Shown here piece by piece: positions 13,577 to 17,665 of a stretch of 17,665 nt of DNA. The notes under the pieces were generated by a model. It had not been told where the DNA came from, ran no database searches, and saw only the letters and a list, made by a program, of their open reading frames with translations. The translations under genes and the position numbers were made by a program. Origin of the DNA: Gemmatimonadota bacterium (GTDB lineage Bacteria; Gemmatimonadota; Gemmatimonadetes; Gemmatimonadales; Gemmatimonadaceae); assembly GCA_947475795.1 (NCBI GenBank), contig CANJOX010000020.1:1-17665 (forward strand), written 5' to 3'. Each line of letters begins with the position of its first letter. Positions within the stretch are counted from its first letter, which is position 1.

Positions 13577-14974
13577 ATGCCGATGGCTCGCTCCTCCCTC
13601 TTCGCCGCGCTCGCAGTGGCGGCGCTCGCCTCCCCGCTCGCGGCCCCACTGTCGGCGCCGCTGTCAGCGCAGGCACCCGAAGCGATTCCCGCCAAGTACG
13701 CCGACATCGCCAACCGCATCACCGCCGCCGCGCAGGCCGACTCGGCCGGCGCGTGGAACCGCATCGCCGAGCTCACCGATCGCTTCGGCCATCGCCTGTC
13801 GGGCTCGCAGGCGCTGGAAGACGCGATCGTGTGGACCGCCGCCACCATGGAGAAGGACGGCCTCACCAACGTGAAGCGCGAGAAGGTCATGGTGCCGCAT
13901 TGGGTGCGCGGCGCCGAGTCGCTGGAGCTCGTCGCTCCGCGGCGGCAGCGGCTGCCCATGCTCGGACTCGGCGGCAGCATCGCCACGCCGGCCGGCGGCA
14001 TCACCGCCGAGGTGATGGTGGTGGCCAGCTTCGAGGAGCTCACGCAGCGCGCCGCCGAAGCCAAGGGCAAGATCGTGCTGTACGACGCCGAGTGGCGCGA
14101 CTACGGCTACAACGGGTCGTTCCGTCGGCTCGGTGCGATCGCGGCCGCGAAAGTGGGCGCGGTGGCGTCGCTCGCGCGGGCCGCAGGTCCGTACAGCATG
14201 CGCACCCCGCACACCGGTAGCATGAGTTACGACTCCACCGTCACGAAGATTCCGCACGCCAGCGTGACATCAGAAGACGCGATGATGATGCGTCGCATGA
14301 TCAACCGGGGCGACAAAGTGCGGGTCACCCTCACCATGAGCGCGCAGACGCTGCCCGACGCCCAGAGCCACAACGTGATGGGTGAACTGCGCGGCCGCGA
14401 AAAGCCCGAGGAGATCGTGGTGATGGGCGGCCACATTGATTCGTGGGACGTGGGTCAGGGCGCGATGGACGACGCCGGTGGTGTGGTGATCGCGTGGGAA
14501 GCGATCCGGTTGCTCAAGCGGCTCGGCCTCACGCCACGTCGCACCATTCGCGCCGTGGGCTGGACGAACGAAGAGAACGGCATGCGCGGCGGCAATGCGT
14601 ATCGGGATGCGCACCAGCACGAGACACACCAGCTGGCCATTGAATCCGATGGTGGCGTGTTCTCGCCGTTAGGCTTCGGCTTCACCGGGTCACCCGCCGC
14701 GCGCGCGATCATCACGTCCATCGGTTCGCTGCTCAACCCCATCAACGCCGGCAAAATCGAAGCGTCCGGCGGCGGCGCCGACATCGGCCCCATCATGGCC
14801 ACCGGCGTGCCGGGCATGGGCCTCAACGTGGACGGCACCCGCTACTTCTGGTTCCATCACACCGACGCCGATACGCCGGATAAGCTCGATCGCGCCGAAG
14901 TGCAGAGGTGTGTCGCCGCGGTGGCGGTGATGGCGTACATCGCGGCGGACATTGAGCAGGGGCTGCCGCGGTAA
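13577..14974 (+). CDS. Secreted M28-family metallopeptidase (carboxypeptidase Q-like)
   Basis: The 465-residue exopeptidase opens with a signal peptide (MPMARSSLFAALAVAALASP, then repeated 'APLSAPLSAQ'), so it acts in the periplasm or outside. The co-catalytic two-zinc site is complete: His286 in 'GGHIDSWDVGQGAMDDAGG', Asp298, the Glu332-Glu333 pair in 'WTNEENG', Asp358 in 'ESDGG' and His428 in 'WFHHTDADTPDKLD'. Residues about 120-260 form the protease-associated-like insert usual in this subfamily. The length matches carboxypeptidase Q-type members. The starts at 13571 (GTG), 13577 and 13583 (ATG) are all possible, and none has a good ribosome binding site at normal distance. It is divergent from the acidic protein gene and convergent with the pseudouridine synthase gene. 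Confidence 0.9.
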   Translation: MPMARSSLFAALAVAALASPLAAPLSAPLSAQAPEAIPAKYADIANRITAAAQADSAGAWNRIAELTDRFGHRLSGSQALEDAIVWTAATMEKDGLTNVKREKVMVPHWVRGAESLELVAPRRQRLPMLGLGGSIATPAGGITAEVMVVASFEELTQRAAEAKGKIVLYDAEWRDYGYNGSFRRLGAIAAAKVGAVASLARAAGPYSMRTPHTGSMSYDSTVTKIPHASVTSEDAMMMRRMINRGDKVRVTLTMSAQTLPDAQSHNVMGELRGREKPEEIVVMGGHIDSWDVGQGAMDDAGGVVIAWEAIRLLKRLGLTPRRTIRAVGWTNEENGMRGGNAYRDAHQHETHQLAIESDGGVFSPLGFGFTGSPAARAIITSIGSLLNPINAGKIEASGGGADIGPIMATGVPGMGLNVDGTRYFWFHHTDADTPDKLDRAEVQRCVAAVAVMAYIAADIEQGLPR

Positions 14975-14980
14975 CGGCCT

Positions 14981-15130
14981 ACTGTGAACTGCCAACTGCT
15001 TAGGAGGCAGGGAGGAGGGTGTCAGGATGGAGGAGGCAGGGGCACGACGCTGCTGTCCTGCACACTCCACCCTGACACCCTCCGCCCTGCTTCCTCAGCA
15101 GTCGGCAGTTAGCAGTCGGCAGTCGGCAGT
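14981..15130. repeat. Long imperfect inverted repeat plus short tandem repeats between convergent genes
   Basis: The arms 14987-15030 and 15067-15110 are 44 bases each and match as reverse complements at 39 positions, around a 36-base loop. The right arm runs into the tandem units AGCAGTCGGCAGTT (15097-15110), AGCAGTCGGCAGT (15111-15123) and CGGCAGT (15124-15130). It fills the gap between the M28 and pseudouridine synthase genes and could end transcription from both sides. Its layout also resembles a dispersed intergenic repeat. No open reading frame of note is inside it. Confidence 0.85.
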
Positions 15131-15165
15131 GCGCACCATGCCGTTGGCCGTTCACCGCTCGCCGC

Positions 15166-16515
15166 CTAAAACGGCACCGCACTCGTCACCATCAGCTCGC
15201 CCCCCGTGACCGGATGCACAAACGCCAGCGACTCCGCATGCAGCAGCAGTCGCGCGCCGTACTCCGGCGCGGTGCGCCCGTAGAGGCGATCGCCTACGAT
15301 CGGCGCATCGAGACCGATCGGGTTCGAGGCGTGCACGCGCAGCTGATGCGTGCGTCCGGTGTGCGGCGTGAACGCCACCTTCGTCCGTCCGCTCTCCCGC
15401 GCGAGCACCTGCCATCCCGTCACGGCGGCCTTGCCGTGCACCGGATCGTGGATCTGCCGTGGCCGGTCGTCGATGTCCATGCGCATCGGAAAGTCGATCA
15501 CGCCGTCCTCGCCCGCGACATCGCCGTCCAGCCACGCCACGTACCGCTTGCGGATCGCACGCAGCGAGAACAGCCGCTGCAACGCCGAGAAGGTGGTGGC
15601 GTCCTTCGCCGCCAGCAGCAGCCCCGACGTGTCGAGATCGAGCCGGTGCACCACCAGCTGCCCGGTGACGTCGGGATACCGCGCGCGCAGCCGCGTCGAG
15701 ACGGAATCCCGCAGCAGCCCGCTGCGCCCGGGCACCGACAGCAGGCCACACGGCTTGTCCACGATCAGCAGATGCGCGTCTTCGTACACCACGGCGGGCT
15801 GGTCGGCCGCGATCGCAGCGGCGCCGAACACCGGCGGCGGGTCGGCCGGCAATCCGCGCAGCATGTGCGCGAGAATCGGGGGGCACTTCCCCTGACACGC
15901 CGGATAGAACGACCCCGCCCGACGGTCGCCCGTGCGCGGCGGCGCGCCCCACCAGAATTCGGCCAGCGCCAGCGGTCGCAATCCCAGCGCGTACGCCTGC
16001 GCGAGCAACTTGGGCGCGGCGCAATCCCCGGCCCCGCCCGGTGGTTCCTTGGGTGCGAACAAGTCGCGCAACGCGCGCACCTCGCCCAGCGCGTTCGTGA
16101 ACCGATACGTGTCCTGAATCGCCGGCAGCAGCACGCGCGACTGCGCGGTGCGCGCCTCGTCGTCGGCACCCAGCTCGTACAACGCCGCTTCGCCCGGAAT
16201 CCACACCGCATCGCGCGCGGCCGCATCGAATGTGGGCGGCGCCCAGCCGTCGTGCCCCCAGCGCGCCGCCATCATCCCCGAAAAGGCACGCAGGTATCCC
16301 ACGCGCCCGTCCGGCGCCGACACGACCAGCACGCCGAACATCTTGCCGTGGCCGGGCGTGTCGAGTGCCCACGACGACAACGCCGGCGATTGCAGAGCCG
16401 CCATGGTGTCCAGCGCCGCGCGGTGCGCGAGCGGATGCACCGCCGCGCGGTCGAACGGGCTCGGAAAACGCGTCGGCACATCGCCCGGGGCCGGCGGACT
16501 CAGGAAGGCGATCAC
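15166..16515 (-). CDS. RluA-family pseudouridine synthase with long N-terminal extension
   Basis: The 449-residue product isomerises uridine to pseudouridine in rRNA or tRNA; the exact site is unknown. The C-terminal half is the catalytic domain: 'VYEDAHLLIVDKPCGLLSVP' (243-262), 'VVHRLDLDTSGLLLAAK' with the HRLD motif at 290-293 and catalytic Asp293, and near the end 'PHTGRTHQLRVHAS'. The first 230 residues belong to a known long variant of the family, with 'GKMFGVLVV' (57-65), 'GYLRAFSG', 'GDCAAPKLLAQAY' (163-175), 'LALAEFWWGAPP' and 'FYPACQGKCPPILAHMLRG' (203-221). The conserved cysteines there (165, 207, 211) suggest metal or RNA contact, which is my inference. The GTG at 16515 is the best start in frame; no strong ribosome binding site is present. 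Confidence 0.88.
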   Translation of the reverse strand: MIAFLSPPAPGDVPTRFPSPFDRAAVHPLAHRAALDTMAALQSPALSSWALDTPGHGKMFGVLVVSAPDGRVGYLRAFSGMMAARWGHDGWAPPTFDAAARDAVWIPGEAALYELGADDEARTAQSRVLLPAIQDTYRFTNALGEVRALRDLFAPKEPPGGAGDCAAPKLLAQAYALGLRPLALAEFWWGAPPRTGDRRAGSFYPACQGKCPPILAHMLRGLPADPPPVFGAAAIAADQPAVVYEDAHLLIVDKPCGLLSVPGRSGLLRDSVSTRLRARYPDVTGQLVVHRLDLDTSGLLLAAKDATTFSALQRLFSLRAIRKRYVAWLDGDVAGEDGVIDFPMRMDIDDRPRQIHDPVHGKAAVTGWQVLARESGRTKVAFTPHTGRTHQLRVHASNPIGLDAPIVGDRLYGRTAPEYGARLLLHAESLAFVHPVTGGELMVTSAVPF

Positions 16516-16549
16516 GGGCGTGTGGTGCTCACAACTCTGGTGGGCGGAA

Positions 16550-16578
16550 TTGTCGTTCGGGCGTGTCACGGGTATCTT
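16550..16578 (+). promoter_or_regulatory. Sigma70-like promoter of the PAS gene
   Basis: TTGTCG (16550-16555) and TATCTT (16573-16578) are 17 bases apart, giving a predicted start near 16585 and a leader of about 120 bases. It lies in the divergent gap of 189 bases before the pseudouridine synthase gene. Confidence 0.6.
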
Positions 16579-16587
16579 GGAACAGTA

Positions 16588-16695
16588 ACGCCGACGATCA
16601 GGCGTCACCTCCTCCGTGCGTACGGTCCGTTCGTGCGGAGGCCAATGTTCGTTGAAGATCCGGTCGGCGCCGGTCTTCGACGCCCTGCAAAGGGG
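16588..16695 (+). promoter_or_regulatory. Hairpin-tiled leader with masked ribosome binding site, upstream of the PAS gene
   Basis: Four hairpins follow one another: ACGCC/GGCGT (16588-16605); CCTCCG/CGGAGG (16611-16641); GAAGA-t-CCGG with CCGG-TCTTC (16654-16678, 9 bp with one bulge); and CCCT-GCAA-AGGG (16683-16694). The last contains the AGGGG ribosome binding site of the ATG at 16705. This layout fits a cis-acting RNA that controls translation. I could not match it to a known riboswitch class. Confidence 0.4.
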
Positions 16696-16704
16696 TGTAG
16701 TACC

Positions 16705-17665
16705 ATGTTTTTGCCCCAGATGCATCCGCCCGAAACGGCGCCCCACGACGCCGAGTGGCAACTGGCCGCCTACCGGACCGCGCTCGACGAGCACGCCATC
16801 GTGGCCACCACCGATGCGCACGGGATCATCACGTACGCCAACGACAAGTTCTGCGCGATCTCGCAGTACACGCGCGAGGAGTTGCTGGGCGCGGACCACC
16901 GCCTCGTCAGTGCGCACGACCATCCGCCGGCCGACATCAGCGCGCTCTGGACCGCGATCCGCAGCGGGCGCACCTGGCACGGGGAATTCAGGAACCGCGC
17001 CAAGGACGGCTCGCACTACTGGGTGGACACCACGATCGTGCCGTTGCTCGGCGCCGAGGGGACACCCCGGCAATACATCGCCATCCAGACGGATATCACC
17101 GCCGCGAAGCACACCCAAGCGGCGCTCGCCGACGCCGCCAGCCGCCTGTCACTCGCCACCGTCGCCGCCCATATCGGCATCTGGGAGTGGGACATCGCCC
17201 GGAACACGCTGCAATGGGACGACATCATGTACGAGCTGTACGGCATCAGCTCCGACACGTTTTCCGGTGCCTATGCGGCATGGGAATCCGGCTTGCACCC
17301 CGAGGACCGTGAGGGCGCGGTGGCGGCGCTGCAGGGCGCCGTGCGCGGAGAGCGCGCCTTCCGCTCCGAGTTTCGCGTGATCTGGCCCGATGCGTCGGTG
17401 CACCACCTTCAGGCGGACGCGGCCGTGATCCGGGATGCCGACGGGCAGGCGCTGCGCATGATCGGTACAAACTGGGACATCACCGAGCGCAAGCGGTATG
17501 AAGCGGAGCAGGCCGAGCGTCTGGCGAAGGCGCTCGGTGAGGTGGAAACCCTGAGCAGCCTGCTCCCCAAGTGCGCGTGGTGCCAGCGCGTGCGCGACGA
17601 CCAGGGGTACTGGGACGACGTCAGCGCGTTCTTTGCCAAACGCGAACACATCCGGTGGTCGCACA
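16705..17665 (+). CDS. PAS-domain sensor protein, 3' end cut by window
   Basis: At least 320 residues are encoded and the frame is open at the end of the window. Two PAS domains are visible. The first, residues about 25-132, has 'IVATTDAHGIITYANDKFCA', 'SQYTREELLG' and a PAC-type end 'YIAIQTDITAAK'. The second, about 145-264, has 'GIWEWDIARNTLQWDD', 'LHPEDREGAV' and 'MIGTNWDITERKR'. A short coiled coil (265-287) leads to 'LLPKCAWCQRVRDDQGYWDD', a Cys-x-x-Cys motif that in related sensors precedes 'SHGICPxC' near the C terminus; here 'RWSH' at 317-320 is the start of it. No kinase or cyclase domain is seen yet. It is probably cytoplasmic because no membrane segment is present. The ATG follows AAGGGG by nine bases. 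Confidence 0.85.
   Translation, partial: MFLPQMHPPETAPHDAEWQLAAYRTALDEHAIVATTDAHGIITYANDKFCAISQYTREELLGADHRLVSAHDHPPADISALWTAIRSGRTWHGEFRNRAKDGSHYWVDTTIVPLLGAEGTPRQYIAIQTDITAAKHTQAALADAASRLSLATVAAHIGIWEWDIARNTLQWDDIMYELYGISSDTFSGAYAAWESGLHPEDREGAVAALQGAVRGERAFRSEFRVIWPDASVHHLQADAAVIRDADGQALRMIGTNWDITERKRYEAEQAERLAKALGEVETLSSLLPKCAWCQRVRDDQGYWDDVSAFFAKREHIRWSH

Noticed and set aside
15097..15130. Short CRISPR-like array from the AGCAGTCGGCAGT units
   Set aside because: Units are directly adjacent with no spacers, there are only two to three, and no cas gene is present.
16606..16700. Cyclic di-GMP (GEMM) riboswitch before the PAS gene, suggested by GACGCCCTGCAAAGGGG
   Set aside because: The conserved core GGACGCAAAGCC and the paired upstream AGGGCAAACC block are absent, so only generic structure remains.

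Overview
The window is GC-rich, tightly packed bacterial chromosome. Codons favour G/C at the third position, GTG starts are common, and several proteins carry 'LSAQ/LAAQ'-type secretion signals. The gene mix (secreted M28 and M35 peptidases, lipoproteins, an IDO-type tryptophan dioxygenase) fits a free-living Gemmatimonadota-like organism. That placement is an inference; no rRNA or other decisive phylogenetic marker is present. No tRNA, rRNA, IS element, CRISPR array or phage gene was seen.

Layout. (1) 1-3787, plus strand, four genes with overlaps or 10-bp gaps: the C-terminal third of an FdhF/YdeP-type molybdopterin oxidoreductase, a MobA-like molybdenum cofactor nucleotidyltransferase, an indoleamine 2,3-dioxygenase family protein and kynureninase. 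This joins Mo-cofactor enzymology to kynurenine-route tryptophan breakdown. (2) 3803-7282, minus strand: a promoter, a secreted M35 (deuterolysin-like) metallopeptidase, an overlapping small secreted protein that resembles the N-terminal domain of that peptidase, and a secreted TPR protein. (3) 7316-8538, minus strand: an unknown 149-residue protein and a spermidine-synthase-like protein. (4) 8819-11984, plus strand: a PRPP-binding phosphoribosyltransferase with a clear intrinsic terminator, about 450 bases packed with hairpins, a divergent PRPP synthetase and an EamA transporter. (5) 11985-14974: a VOC protein (minus), a small lipoprotein with a carboxypeptidase-regulatory-like domain (plus), an unknown acidic protein (minus) and a secreted M28 peptidase (plus). 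(6) 14975-17665: a long inverted repeat with short tandem repeats, a RluA-family pseudouridine synthase (minus) and, divergent from it, a truncated PAS sensor protein with a structured leader.

The strongest candidate for something undescribed is the 9606-10014 interval. It starts just after a terminator and holds a run of consecutive hairpins: 9 bp; 7 bp plus a capped inner stem; 10 of 11 bp; 7 bp; two short ones; 10 bp with a GCAA-capped tip; 14 bp; 7 bp; 6 bp. G-U closures and the GNRA-type loop favour a plus-strand RNA. It lies between two PRPP-related genes and may be a free RNA or the leader of the PRPP synthetase. Three other signals stand out: a 57-bp element present twice with identical internal spacing, in front of two unrelated minus-strand genes; the stand-alone copy of the M35 N-terminal domain; and a 120-base hairpin-tiled leader that encloses the ribosome binding site of the PAS gene.
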